Source of the DNA: Hoplostethus atlanticus
Lineage: Eukaryota > Chordata > Actinopteri > Trachichthyiformes > Trachichthyidae
Direction of reading: 5' to 3'
Length of the DNA: 64,000 nucleotides
Assembly: GCA_034670405.1 (NCBI GenBank)
Contig: JAXDDX010000024.1
Span: forward strand, 3,732,001-3,796,000
The notes beneath the pieces were generated by a model. That model searched no databases and was not told the origin of the DNA. It saw only the letters and a program-made list of their open reading frames with translations. Positions within the stretch are counted from its first letter, which is position 1. Every line of letters starts with the position of its first letter. Both the position numbers and the translations under genes were made by a program. Below are positions 1 through 13,245 of the stretch, piece after piece.

Positions 1-684
1 AAGGAAAAATTGGAAGAAACCTCGGGAGGGGCTACTCAGAGAGGGATCCCCCTACCAGGACGGTTGGGTGTGCAATAGAGTTTGGGCAAGCAGCGTATAC
101 ACAATGCATAAAAGTTTATTATGGTGGGACATCCAGATCTGATGTGGGGCATCACAGCAAACAGCAGCTCAGTCAGTGTCATCATAGGACTAGCGGACCT
201 CGCAGGCGCCAACACTGCCCAGATAGGAGAACGCAAACGCTCAGTCAGCATCATCCTAGGAGTGGGGGGACCACACAGACGCCAACTCTGCCGAGCTGCA
301 GCCTGGAACAGATATGAGACACACTCTCACTCAGACAGACAAACATGACTAGCGTCAGTAGACAGGAACAGCTAGACCAGGGGAATAGGAATTGTAGGCA
401 TAGAATAGAACTAGAAATGGTTGTGGTGGTTCTGCTGTAAGATACGTGTGAAAGTGACAAATGAAGCTTACTTCCAATTAAAATGGGTTTTTATTCCAAA
501 CATTCACAAATAATCCTATAATCAAAAAACAGGCCATGGATTCTGAGTGTGGTTTCTATGAGGAGAATGGAAATATACACATAAGTTAAGGTTTACAAGA
601 ACTAAATCACAACACCCTTAAATTCTATAGCAGCAAAGAAACGGTCATACAAACAATAGCTGGTGTCGTTTCAGTAAATGGTCG
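1..684. other. Left-edge non-coding DNA with a partial internal duplication
   Basis: No exon is recognised here. Two stretches near 167-195 and 239-267 share the pattern ctcagtcag..catcat..taggag, an imperfect duplication about 72 bp apart. The short open frames on both strands resemble no family I know. If rev1 is intact, this is part of its intron upstream of the 1261 exon, because the BRCT exons are not visible. Confidence 0.4.
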
Positions 685-1068
685 CTAGAGGGGCAATCTG
701 AACTGAGTCAGGTCTGGGGCCGCGGTGAGACCACAGAATGCTGTCGTCTTAAACTCATCAGATTGGTTTGCCTGTAGTGTGAGATTAATAGGCCAGTGGT
801 TGGGAGACTGGTGTTGGAAGCTAGGTCCTTGACTCCAGTGGTTAGGTTGAGATAAGTCACGCAGTGTCTTCCCCCGGCTTATATCGTCAGAGGGATTCCT
901 GTTGAGAATCGACATATCTCTAGTTTTTTGTCTTGTCCCTACAAATAACTTGTACTGGTAGGATTCTGACTGGATCCAGCTCAGCACTGTGGTTGAATCT
1001 GACCACATGATAGTCTGTCTGATCTTCAGAGTAAGGTCAGTATGGAGCACCTCTGCAAGCCTTTTCAT
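685..1068 (-). mobile_element. BEL/Pao retrotransposon polyprotein fragment (relic)
   Basis: The minus-strand open frame carries signatures of the segment after the reverse transcriptase in BEL/Pao elements: WSDSTTVLSWIQSES, then FVGTRQKTRD, a shortened spacer, DDISRGKTLRDL and NHWSQGPSF. The spacer between FVGTR and DDISRG is shorter than usual in the family, which suggests an internal deletion. Neither the upstream protease/reverse transcriptase nor the downstream integrase is visible, and no long terminal repeats are seen. It lies antisense in the rev1 intron before the 1261 exon and is surely non-functional. Confidence 0.75.
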
Positions 1069-1260
1069 AGCCTAAGTCTACATGTAGGCCTATATTGGTA
1101 ACCAGCCAGATAATCAGGTACAAATTTAGGGTTACAGGAGAATGATAACTACTGAAATGTAGTGTCTGTCCGTTTCCTTTCTGTACACTTATACACACCC
1201 CTATTATACTGGTTACATCAATATCAAGACACTAAGCAGTCATGTCTCTCTCTCTCACAG

Positions 1261-4200
1261 AAATGGATCATTGCAGACCTCATTGGACTTGATGTGCCAT
1301 TCGAAAATGAACGGAGAGCAGGAGTGGGGCAGTGAAGCTCCTTGTCCTGTCAAAGCCCAGCAGGGGACGAAGGAAGCACCCCTGACCAATGGACACACTC
1401 ACCCTGTTAATGGTGCCTTAAATCCTGAAGACCTGTCCCCTATTACTGATCAACCCCCTGTGGACCACAAACCGCCCCAATGCAGACTTAAGAGCCCAGA
1501 GAATAAACCTACGAGCCCCCCAGTGCAATACCAGACAAAACCTGACCCCTACGATTTTCCCCACAGCCCTCCAAGGCAGCCAAACCAATCCCCTCTTTCT
1601 CCGCACCGACCCAGCTCACAAGCAGCCAATGAACAGAGACCCAAACCTCCACCACCCACCTACCAGGAGGCCATAGCAGCCACAGAATCCCGCCTCCTCC
1701 CACCACAGCCCCAGCAACTCTGTCTGTTAGATTCAGTCCCTGAAAAGACGCATCCTTCCCCTGTGTCCCACTCCCTTTCACATTCTTCTGCTCGACTGAA
1801 CGGAAGTCACCACAGTGCCTTTTCATCTGACCCCGCCTCACCAAAAACAAACAGATTATCAGCCAATACCTGCCCACTTGATCTTCCCATTAACAAAAAT
1901 TCGCCATCTAAGTCTCCAGCACAGCTATTGGCGCAGACCGGTGGTATGATTTCTGAGTTCTACTCTCACTCGCGTTATCACCAAATCTCCACGTGGAGGA
2001 CTGGTTTTTCTGAGTATGTCAACGAACTGCACAGTAGACGACGAACAACAGTGGGTGGTGCCACCTTTTCTGGGAAAGATCGACTGAGGAAGTTTGCTGC
2101 CCAGCGCCCTACAGACAGTCAAGGTAGAAAAGGACTGGTCACTATTTTTCCCCATTGAAAACTCAGAGTGCAGTTTGTCCTTAGCTGTTAAAATAAAGGC
2201 AAACCAGCACTCATAAGACCTAGAAGCAAAGTAACAGCTCAAGACTTTGATAGGAAGGATATGCCATATTTCCAAATTATGGAGAAAATCGTTCAACACG
2301 TGTCTGTATCTCAGCTGAAATCACCAAAACTATGAGATAGAAGTTAGTCTAGTCAGTTTGCTGTCTGGTCACATCTCTTGTCTATCCCCTTCCTGTTAAC
2401 TGCCAATGGGAGGATTATTTGTGAGAAGATGAGGTTTATTGAAGTAGTTAAATTTGACATGGATGTGTGAGCATGCAGGCATGCATGTTGCTTCAGAGTC
2501 ATTAATGTCTTATGCGTTTTGGATCTCTCACAGCTGATGTCTTCTGCTATGTATTTGTGTGTGTGTGTGTGTGTGTGTGTGGGTCAGGTACGTCAGCACC
2601 AATGAGTGTTAAGTCTTGTATTCTACATGTGGACATGGACTGTTTCTTTGTGTCTGTGGGGATCAGACATCATCCAGAGCTCAAAGGCAAGGCACTTTTT
2701 GTCAATGTCAATTGCACATTGTCATATGTCTATCAATAAAACACATGTATACATACACACACATGCATACACACACACAGAATAGCCTCATATGCAGTCA
2801 AAGCTGTTGTCCTAATGAAGTTGCGCTTTCTGTTTGTCTTGCAGGGAAGCCTGTAGCTGTGACCAGTAACCGTGGGGCAGGTCGAGTGGCCCTGAGACCT
2901 GGGGCCAATCCTCAGCTGGAGCAGCAGTACTACCAGAGGAAACTCACTCGTGCTCAGCCAGGTGAGGCTGAACCTGGAACAGATAGTGGTGGACCTCTGA
3001 CCTTTACTTCTACAGGCATGGGCCTGTGTAATTCCTTTATATGTATTACGTAACTGATTTTCTTTACTGAATGTTTTACTTGTTCTGCGTGTCAGAGAGC
3101 AAGGATGATGACTTTGAGGGAACTCCTTCGCCAGGGAGTCCTGTCTCCCATGCTAATGGAGTGGACCAGGATACTGCTGCACTCTCAATGGCAGAGATTG
3201 CTTCCTGCAGTTATGAGGCTAGGTAGGATACACACATACTAACATGTATTTTGGCAGTTTTAAACATAAATATCTATACCTTGCGCTATGAGGAGTGTTA
3301 ATAGCAGGTTGGCTGTGTCTCTCAGGCAGGCGGGGGTGAGGAACGGGATGTTCTTTGGCAAGGCAAAACAATTATGTCCCTCCCTGCAGTCTGTCCCATA
3401 TGATTTTGAGGCCTACAAAGATGTGGCTCTCACTATGTATGAGATCTTTGCCAGGTAAGAAGAGAAACTCCTTCATCTAGAAATTCAACCGGTCTTCCTC
3501 TGAATAACATCTCTGTCCTTTACATGAACTATAATATAAAACAAACCCTCTCTTCCATTACTTTTTCTTTGCAGTTATACCCATGACATTGAGGCTCTGA
3601 GCTGTGATGAAGTGTTGATAGATGGCTCTGCTCTGCTGTCAGAGTTGGGCATCTGCCCAGAAGATCTGGCCAAAGCCATCAGAGCAGACATCGAGGAGAA
3701 AACAGGATGCTGTGCTTCAGTGGGCATGGGTGAGTGCATCTCTCTCTTGTACTTTAGTCTATTAGTAAGATACATAAAGACAGTGTTCTGAAGTCCAATC
3801 GAATCTTTCACCTGTCCAGGGTCCAACATCCTGTTGGCTCGGCTGGCGACGCGAAAGGCCAAGCCAGATGGGCAGTACTTCCTGAGGTCAGAGGAGGTGG
3901 ATGATTTTATCAGGGACCTGTCAGTGACCAGTTTACCAGGTAGATACAGCACCACCTGCTGGTTGTGCTTACAAATCAGTCAAATACAGTGATTACAATT
4001 CTTCAAGCTACATTTTTGAGTAAATACAGTAGTTCTATCAATTGACATCATTTCTCTCTATTCTAGGTGTAGGGCCTGTTATGGGCAGCAAGCTGGCTGC
4101 TATGGGTGTGAGGTCATGCGGGGACCTCCAGCAGGTGTCTCTGTCTCAGCTGCAGAAGGGGTTTGGACCTCGCACCGGACAGACGCTCTTCCGCTTCTGC

Positions 4201-7200
4201 AGGGGCCTGGATGAACGGCCTGTCCGCTATGAGAAGGAGAGGAAGTCTGTCTCAGCTGAGATGAACTATAACATCCGCTTCACTGGGGTTAGACCTACTC
4301 TCTAAATCACTTCGTTCATCGTTCTCTATTCTTTCCATGCTGTCTCTTGCATTTTTTTTTTCCATCTCCCTCTAACTGTCTGGTCTCTCCACTCTGACCA
4401 GGTTGATGAGGCAGAGTGTTTCCTGACCAACCTGTCCATGGAGGTGCAGAGGCGTCTTCAGGAGGCAGGGCTGCGGGGTCGAAAAGTGACTTTAAAGGTC
4501 ATGGTTCGCAAGGCGGGAGCGCCAGTGGAGTCTGCTAAATACGGCGGTCATGGCATATGTGACAACTTAGCCAGGTGAGATAAAGACAATATCACTCTGT
4601 TAGAAATGAATGACTATTTATGTACTCTTGCCATTCCGTCTCCATGTCATGGTCACTCTGTACTCATCCGTTCCTGTCTTCCATCAGGTCTGTGATGCTC
4701 GCTCAGTCCACCGACAGCGGTCAGCTGATTGCCTCTTCGGTCATCAAGCTGTTCCATGCCATGAAGCTGCAGGTTCAGGACATGAGGGGAGTTGGCATCC
4801 AGGTGCAGCTTCTTGAGGGGAATCGATCTGGCCCCCAGGACTCCACAGGCCCCCAGACACGCTCCATCAAAGACATGTTGCTAGGGCAGGGATTCACGGC
4901 TCGATCCAACACCAGAGGTTTGTATATAGTCTGTGTGTGTACTTTTATATATGTGACACAAATGTCATCTATGACTTGAATATAATCCATCATCAATTCT
5001 ACAGCTGCCGACACCACCTCAAATCAGGAAAAGACCTCTAACACAGCCCCAGCCTCAGGCTCCTCTTCCCATCTTCGGTCCCCTGCTGAGCCAGTCCCAG
5101 GGACGAGCAAAGAACAACAACCAGCTTCCAGACAAACCCCAAAACATACTCGAACATGTCTCAACTTAAGTATTGAAGTCCCTTCCCCTTCACAGGTAGG
5201 GACTTTATGGGTATCACTGTTTGATAGACAAGAGCTGGACAATGAAACTTTTTTAACAGATGTGTTTCTTGATGATTGCCAAGGTGGATCGTTCTGTATT
5301 GGAGGCCTTGCCTGCAGAGCTGAGAGAGCAAGTGGAGCAGTCGTGGACTCGTCGAGAAGGGAGACCCAATAACCTCCTACGCCGGTCCCCCAGTCCACTG
5401 CCCTCTGCTCCACCTCCACAGCCCTGCTCAACCTCCCCCCCTCCTCCTCCCCCCTCTGCCTCTGTTCCTCCGCTATATACTCAGTCCGTAGGCACTCTGG
5501 TACTACATTTTCCAAACCAGCCAGGACAGACAGACTCAACGGGCATCGTTCTAGAACTGCCTGACTTTTCACAGGTACGGTTTTTCAGATAAGTTGAGAA
5601 CACAAGTGCCCAATCCCAAGGAGTCTTTCTATGTAATCCTACCCATGATTCCTTGCAAACATCAAATATAGTCAATAACGATAACTCATTTTTATCATGA
5701 AGTCATGCAAATAAAATCAAAAGACATTGTACAATCCATAGTTACAGTAATATATTGCCATTTTTAACACACCATGAAAGTGATTCCGCTACAGACACAG
5801 GTATATAAACATTGCACATCCTAAACTATTCAGTACTGAGGCACTATCTGAGTGATAAGCCCTCTAAAGCCCTCTCCGGACAGCATTGTTATTACCAGGG
5901 GAGGGCGGTAATTTGATCTTACCTATGTACATCAGTAATTAGTCATCCAGATGGTTAAATAATTGATTGGGGGAGCATGGTAACCCAGGGACATGATTCA
6001 CAATGTCACTCACAGTACAGCAAAACTAGCATAATTCTCTTCAAGTGGCTCCATATCATTTTAACAGCAGATGCAGCAGCTCCTGCACTTCTCGGCTTTT
6101 TTTCTTGGCACCAAGAGGAGATGGTGCATATAAGCACTATCCTCTCCTTTTTATTGTTTATTTTATATTCCATTTTTTCCTTGCATTGCTGCCAAGTATA
6201 AAAAGTGAATTTATTGATGAGTGGGTGTTACACTTGACTTAATCTCTCGGCTCTCTTGACTGTAGGTTGACCCGGATGTGTTTGCTGCTCTCCCCAGAGA
6301 GCTCCAGGAAGAACTGCGGTCTGCCTACAGCCGCAGAGAGAATGTCCAGACCCAGGGGAAAATGTGTACGTTTCAAGGCCAGTGAATTCAAAGCTTTATG
6401 TAGTCTTGGAAAGGAATGGTTTTAGCTATTGGCAGCATTGAGCTCTTTGTGCATTTTCCCTGCATATTTACTCTCTCTTTCTGTAGTGGAGCAAAGGAAT
6501 CCACTATTGCAGTTGAAACAGTCAGGAGTTGGATTTACCATTCGTCGGGTGAAGCGGCGATACAAGAAGAAGAATGCAGTGAGCCCTGTTAAGAAAGGAG
6601 CTTCCCCTCTGAAGAGGCGTCACACAGGAAGCAGTCCAGCCAAAACCATACCACCCTCTATAAGATCTAGGGAAACAATCAATGGACTGAAGGTGAGCCT
6701 ATCAGCAGCTTCCTAGCTAAGATTCAATGAAGATCACTGTTGTTTGGTGGCATTATGCATAGTTTCACTATATATGGCAGCATGGAACTTGACGAGACTA
6801 ACATCTTCGGCTCATCCCTGTTCCTCCTTCCCAGACTGAAAATGGTCCCTCCACGTCCTCAAAACAGGACAGCCCAGAGTCTCTGTCTAAATTCATTCCC
6901 CGCCCTGCTCCTGCACTGGCTGGAGCCTGTGACCTGACAGACATCAGAACACTCCTTCGGGAATGGGTCACCACCATATCAGGTATACAGTGAGGAGCAA
7001 CTCGGTCATGATTTAGGCCCATGTAGCTGCATATGAGATTCATCTGTAGTTTGTGGGGTTGTGAAATATGTTTATTAAACATCTCTCTTCTTCTCAGAAC
7101 CCATGGAGGAAGACATCCTACAAGTGGTGAAATACTGCACTGATCTAATTGAGGATAAAGACCTGGAGAAGCTGGATTTGGTCATTAAATACATGAAACG

Positions 7201-7477
7201 GTAGGCACAGTACAGTCTACCAAGCTCTGTTTTATCATCCCCTTCCTCCCTCACCTGGTGTTGGTGTGAAGGTATCTTTAAGAGGTCTTTATGCACAATT
7301 TTATGACATTTTTTCCTCCTCCCTTCATGCCTTATAATGTGACTTAATCTCACCTATCTCTGCAGGCTCATGCAACAGTCGGTGGAGTCTGTCTGGTGCA
7401 TGGCTTTTGACTTCATCCTAGACAATGTGCAGGTGGTTGTGCAGCAAGCTTATGGTAGCACCCTGAAGATAACATGA
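1261..7477 (+). CDS. rev1: DNA repair protein REV1 (Y-family deoxycytidyl transferase), 5'-incomplete
   Basis: REV1 inserts dCMP opposite lesions and is the scaffold of translesion synthesis in the nucleus. Coding exons: 1261-2123, 2588-2686, 2845-2961, 3096-3222, 3326-3454, 3575-3729, 3820-3939, 4067-4287, 4402-4574, 4688-4917, 5005-5195, 5284-5574, 6266-6365, 6487-6692, 6835-6982, 7098-7200, 7366-7477 (TGA). Phases agree at every join, giving about 1127 residues; human REV1 is about 1250. The N-terminal BRCT domain must lie left of the window. Visible landmarks: FYSHSRYHQISTWR before the polymerase; HVDMDCFFVSVGIR with palm metal-binding acids; the N-digit/PAD segment IASCSYEAR; the second acidic motif LSCDE; SVGMGSNILLAR; then two ubiquitin-binding motifs (VDRSVLEALPAELREQ and VDPDVFAALPRELQEEL). 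The C-terminal polymerase-interaction domain begins near LLREWVTTIS and ends STLKIT. The second listed exon appears to use a GC donor. Opposite-strand ORFs here are shadows. Confidence 0.96.
2556..2581. repeat. (TG)n microsatellite directly before a rev1 acceptor
   Basis: About 13 TG units end six bases before the AG of the exon starting at 2588, so the repeat occupies the place of the polypyrimidine tract. Confidence 0.9.
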
Positions 7478-10191
7478 AAGAGGGGTCCCATTCTCTCTTT
7501 ATCCATTGCATTACCACTTTTTGTCCTGCTACTGTCACTGAATCACCTGCCAATGGAAATTATTGGGACTAATGACATCTAAATGACATTTTTTGGCTTA
7601 TCAGTGGAAAGAGTTCTGTGGAGTAGAGATCATAGCTGAACCTCCTTCTCAACTGTGACACCAGAGTATTTGCCAGAAGGCTCATGGGTGCTTCCTGAGA
7701 CAGAGACATGAAGAACCATACTGCTAATGACTCTACAGACAAACACAATATGAGACATGATACGTGATATGTGACAGAGCAAGGACAGTATTTCATGAGT
7801 AGTTCCGTCATTCGCTGTACCTTCTCTCCAGCGGACAAGTAACACAAACTGGGAAGGGCTGGAACCTTCCTCCTTTATGTGTCCCACTCATCAAAGCCAG
7901 AACAGTGAGGAGAATCATGGAAATGCAAAATTGTAATCATTCAGATCCAATTATTACAGAAATGATGCACACATTCTTTTTCAAACTGTTGTGAAATTTG
8001 ACATACAGGCATTTTGACATACAAGACATTTTGTAGCCAGTGCTTAACCATTTCTAATAGGTTTTGTCTGAGGCTTTGCCAGCCTAAATATCTCTCTTGG
8101 TCTGTTGGGCATTTTCCTTTGTGATAACAGTTGGTTTCCTCTATGTTTAAACACAAAACCTCCTTTTAGTGATTTTTGGAATCATTTGGCCTTCAAAACA
8201 ACAGAATTATGAGACTTCCAGAAATGGGGAAAATAAGATATATTAAACCCTTTTCTAGTTTTGTTTTTCATCAATGTTTCATCATATTACTTGTATTAGC
8301 TTGTGAAGAATCGACCACTGCCATGCCACCAAAAAGCAGGTGAAATATAGCCTGCTGCATAGTTGTTGTTTTTTCCCTGTATTTTTTTTGCAAGAAAAGT
8401 GCCAAATGTTGTTGTTATAGCATGTACATAATGTTTTCAAAGATCCTTGTTAAAGGTTTTAAAAGAAAAAGAAAAACTATGTAGAGGTTTTTCCTCTTGT
8501 ATTGTTTACAAGTAGTGTACTCTTAGTAACAGTCTTTAATTCTAAATCTTTTCACTCTCAAATTGTTTTTAAGTGTAATGGAAATAAGAAGCTGGCCAAA
8601 GCACTTATGTACCCAGGAGATTGGCTGTTGATTTCTCAGTAGCACTCTGATTTCAGAGATGGTTGAGAGGGGTTATGGCATTCAATGAAAAGCCTATGCA
8701 TTTCATGATTTTTCACAAACAAGTGGGATGCTCCCTCATATGACATGTAACATTTGGATGCCAGTATTCTAGTCTAGTTTCCAGCCAATATGGAACAATA
8801 TGGAAATAGGCTGGATTTATGTAGGAACAGAAGATCTGATTTTTAACTCAATGTAACACATTTCTGTGTAAATGAACCCGAGGAGACTGCAGTATGGCTT
8901 ATGGCTACATCATTGTTTTTCTGATAAAGTTAACATTCACGATTGGTGACATGGAGAGAAAGCCAAGTACTCAAAACACGCAAACAAATGTCTTTCTTGT
9001 GGCCTCATCATACAAGACATTATCTATTTGGGTGAAAAGATTGTTCAAGATTATATTCATGTATGGAAACCAGATCAATCGATGTATCACAATTTTTAAT
9101 ACTGGTGAAATGAATGTAATTCAAACCACATAAATCTCTTTATCTCTTTCTTCACCTGCCATATCTTTTCTGAAGGGAATGGCCAGGAGTTATAATTGGT
9201 CAGCCCGTCTTCTCAAAACTGGCCTGTGCCTGAAGACCTGAAGCTGTGACATCGTTTGTATGTTTTCTAAAACTTGATAATAAACTTTAAACTCTGCTTT
9301 AACTGCTACAACTCTGTCACTTTTTGTCCCACCTAGTAGGTGGGTGATCGATTTAGAAGATGCTGATAACAGCCATGTATCACGGTATGTTAAGGAAGAA
9401 AAGATGTTGCTATGTTCCTTTGGCATAAAAGCCTCTCAATGTATGTTGTCTCTGTATACTGAGTCCCTGTCCCTGAGGGGACCAAAGAGCAGACTGGTCT
9501 TGTCTGACGTCTGCCATACGTCGCCAGTGACGCAGAATCCTCCGTTTCTGCACTGAACACGGTGGTGTTGGTGAGCATCTCTAACGCTAACAGGGAAATC
9601 ATTGATTGGTACAGGGATTATGGATGTTTATTTTTTTTTATAACTGCATACGTAATTGCTTATTATTTCACGCATTCACAATGCGTTGATTCCATGTCTG
9701 GGCGCGTTTCTCTCGGTAGACGTTTCCATAACTGGCTAGGCCAACGTTAGCGCGCTAAAGCTAGGCGTAACTGGTTAGCTTGTACTAGATTGCTGCTCGC
9801 CTACCAGTAAATGTTGCCACCTAAAGGTTTCAGGCAGCTGCGTTAATTAGTTACGCAGGAACCAGACAAAGAAAACGGTAACTAAAGCAACTCAGTTAGC
9901 TAGCTAACAACTAACTAGCCTATATTGCAATACCCGTATAACTATATTCGGGGTTAGCAATGCTGTCGTCGTTACCATTGGTTCACAATGGATTCTAGCT
10001 GACACTACAGTTGTAACGTTACTCTGATAAGGCCAAAGCAAGAGCAACGTCAGCTAACGTTAAGCTGTTACTGATGTTTTTTTTTGTTTTAAATAATTTT
10101 ACAGTAGACGCTAAATACCCAACCCCTCTGGCCATGTCTTTGTCTACCCAGGTTAAGAGAGTGACACCAACAAGGCTTCCGAAAGGTTGTA
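7478..10191. other. rev1 3' UTR and rev1-txndc9 intergenic region
   Basis: No coding exon is recognised. An AATAAA at about 9279-9284 would end a long (about 1.8 kb) rev1 3' UTR; this is inference. From about 9500 the sequence becomes richer in CpG and in GTTAGC/TAACGTTA words, as expected for the txndc9 promoter and first non-coding exon. A possible acceptor (tctacccag) at 10142-10151 would start the exon that carries the txndc9 start codon. Confidence 0.5.
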
Positions 10192-11085
10192 ATGATGGCG
10201 AATCAGTCGATGGACATCCTAGCAAAGGTTTTGGAGCAGTCGGCCTTGCTGGTGGAGGAGCAGGTGGATGCAAAGTTGAGCAAACTGAATGATATGGATG
10301 AAGATGACTTGGAAAGATTGAAGGAAAAGCGACTGGAGGCACTTAAAAAATCCCAGAAACAGAAGCAGGTACTTGGAAGGGCCTCTCACACCCAGCCCCG
10401 ATCACAATTTATAGCCTACACTGCATTACCATTGTATCTATTGTATGACTGGGAGGTGTTTGGTAACTGGGAGTCCTGAGTTTGAAGGTTGTTAGTCATG
10501 GAATGTTGAGGGGTGTCCCAGATAGGGAAAGTCAGGGAATTTGATAAATTAGGGAAAGTCAGGGAATTTGATAAATTAGGGAAAATTAGGGACATTTACA
10601 AATAGGTAATTTTACAGGTGTGTGTATATATAAAAATGTAGTTCAAATTTGTCCCATCCAGGTGGGGTTTTCATGGGGATGAGATGCTGTTTACTGGGGA
10701 AAAATAATTGACCACTGTGCACATACCAAAAATGGACAACAACAACCAAAAAACAATACTATATGCGATAGATTGTAACAGTGCCATATTCTACCATTTG
10801 TCACTATTTGAGATCTAGTGTTGTCACTTATCGCGGTTCTTTCTTTTTTAGGACTGGTTGTCTAAAGGCCACGGAGAGTACAGAGAAATCCCTAGTGAGA
10901 AAGACTTTTTCGGCGAAGTCAAGGAAAGCATGAATGTGGTCTGCCATTTCTACAAAGATTCCACCTTCAGGTAATCAAGACATTTTTTCCTCCGTAGAGC
11001 TCCAAGGCATTAGAGCACTGGTTCTAGCATTGACGGGTGGCCATTTGGATTTTTAAAAAGGCATTTTTAAGATTGGATAAGCAAG

Positions 11086-11159
<74 letters not shown>

Positions 11160-11781
11160 CGCGCTCTGATGGGCACTTCCCTAGCTTTGACAACGTATAA
11201 GAGATAATATGCTTTTGCAAGTTAATTTCCTCTGTTTGATTGCTGTGTTGTTGTCATGCTACTGATCTTATCATTCTATTATCTGTCCCTTTCATACAGA
11301 TGTAAGATTATTGACAAGCATTTGGCCATCCTGGCAAAGAAACATGTTGAGACCAAATTCATCAAACTGAATGTGGAAAAAGCCCCGTTTCTGACAGAAA
11401 GGCTGCGGATCAAGGTTATTCCCACCCTGGCTCTGCTGCTAGATGGTAAAACCAAGGACTATGTGGTTGGATTCACTGACCTGGGAAACTCTGACGAGTT
11501 TCCTACAGAGATGCTTGAATGGAGACTTGGCTGTGCTGGCATAATTAACTACAGGTAAGGCATGGACTTTTTTTTTTTCACCTCTAAGGCACCGTAGCCA
11601 TGATGTGCTAGATAGGGCAATGGTTTAGTCCATGTAATTCTCACGGCCATTTCTTTCCTCCCCTAGTGGTAACCTAATGGAGCCTCCTACACTAACTCAG
11701 AAGTCTGGCTCAAAGTTCACAAAAGTGGAGAAGAAGACCATCAGAGGAAGAGGCTATGACTCAGATTCTGATGATGACTAA
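10192..11781 (+). CDS. txndc9: Thioredoxin domain-containing protein 9
   Basis: TXNDC9 is a cytosolic phosducin-like thioredoxin-fold protein that binds the CCT/TRiC chaperonin and modulates actin and tubulin folding. Coding exons: 10192-10368, 10852-10970, 11300-11554, 11667-11781 (TAA). This gives 221 residues; human TXNDC9 has 226. An N-terminal helix rich in charged residues ([19 protein letters not shown]) is followed by [19 protein letters not shown], the thioredoxin-like core ([38 protein letters not shown]) and an acidic tail ending DSDSDDD. The core lacks a CxxC redox pair, as usual in the family. Two ATG codons occur in tandem (10192 and 10195); the first is used here. An ATTAAA-like signal lies near 11922. 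Confidence 0.96.
10523..10597. repeat. 27-bp tandem repeat in txndc9 intron 1
   Basis: Two exact copies of a 27-bp unit begin at 10523 and 10550 (tagggaaagtcagggaattt...), followed by a diverged partial third copy. No coding role. Confidence 0.85.
11091..11164. repeat. (GT)n(GC)n compound microsatellite
   Basis: About 30 GT units followed by 7 GC units in txndc9 intron 2. Such alternating purine-pyrimidine tracts can adopt Z-DNA. Confidence 0.95.
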
Positions 11782-13245
11782 GAAGCACTGCCAAGGTTCT
11801 GATTTTTCTCTTTCTCAGGGCTACCTCATCGGCAAACAGTCTTGCAGACAGCCCTTTTTGATTCATTTTTCCTTTCCCCTGGTTTCTTACCTATTTACCA
11901 CCGTCTTCCATGTTTCTTTGAATTAAACGTCTTGAATTTAATATTTTATAAATTAAATGTGTATTTTGTGCTTGGACTTATTTAATACATTCATATCTGC
12001 AATGTTTTATTTGTTAGAGCAATACCTAGAATCCCAATCTCAACTTGATCATGGCATTGTTAGATTGTGCTTGATTTTGTCTCTTTTAATGTGCAAACCT
12101 TTGTCTGGCATAACACTTATTTCCTATTGATACACATTTATTAGTTGAGTGTTCCCTTTAGCTGTATAAGACTGGTGTTTTTACAACTGAGGCAAAGATG
12201 CATATACGCAGTGCCAGGAATATCTTCACAATAACATTTACTTACAAATTGCATAGATTTGTGCCAAGAATTTTACTTTAAGACTTAATTTACAGATGTT
12301 TCAACTTTTAAGGTTGTATTTGAGATCATTGTCAGATGTATTTTGGTTAAGGTCAGCATTATTTGCATTACTTTTGTAAAGCAGTGTAAGACAGGCTGGT
12401 AACAAATGGAAAAAGATCCTGTGTTTCCCCTATATGTATTCTACAATTGCCCACCACGGTAAGGTTACCAACCACACTAAAAAGCTTTGCAAAATAATAT
12501 TTTTACTCGAAATGGTCTCTTTAAGAGGCAGGTGTCATATTTTTCACATAGCAGTGAAGTCAATTTCTCTACAATCTAAATGTATTCTTATTTCCCCACA
12601 GTAATTTTCTGACTTAATAACTGGGTTTGAGGCAAACTTTTCTAATATATTTAATACATGCATTTTTATAATACATAGGGGAAACACTAAAGATCCATCG
12701 ATGTGTATAACAGATGTTCATCACATGATATTGCTGGCAATACTGGTGTTAGACTGCTTAAACAGTTCGTAGTAACAGCTGTAACCTAGCCTCGGCTCTG
12801 AAAGACAGCCTGATAATTGCAATTGATGACTAGGTTGCATTCCAGTTAATACTCTTTCAATCATGTTAAGACTTTTATAAATCATGCTTAATAAAGAATG
12901 TGAACCATCACTGTCTGAAATTGTGTAGACAGATTCCTAGTTCCCATTTATGACAGCTGTAGCCAGGATTGTAAAGTAGGTATTGAAATGTATTAGTGAA
13001 TACAGACAAATCTCAGCACAGATTTTAATGGGCCAGGTCTACTGAATGACGTTTCTCATATCTGGCATCAAATGACTCATAACTCAAAGATCCATTACAT
13101 GAGGCTAACTTTAACTATGGCTTTTTTTTATACCACAGCATTTTCTCAATGTAGTGGAATCAGAACTAGAAGCTGTGGAGCACAACATTTCCCTCATATG
13201 TATGTACACTTTTACAGAATTAATGAAATAATGTTCAGGGCACAG
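11782..13245. other. txndc9 3' UTR / mrpl30 3' flank, convergent genes
   Basis: The stretch holds the 3' ends of two convergent genes. ATTAAA-type signals for txndc9 occur shortly after 11920. No exon, RNA gene or mobile element is recognised in the rest. Confidence 0.5.

Noticed and set aside
1925-2299. Minus-strand open frame overlapping the first rev1 exon
   Set aside because: Antisense shadow of the conserved FYSHSRYHQ exon.
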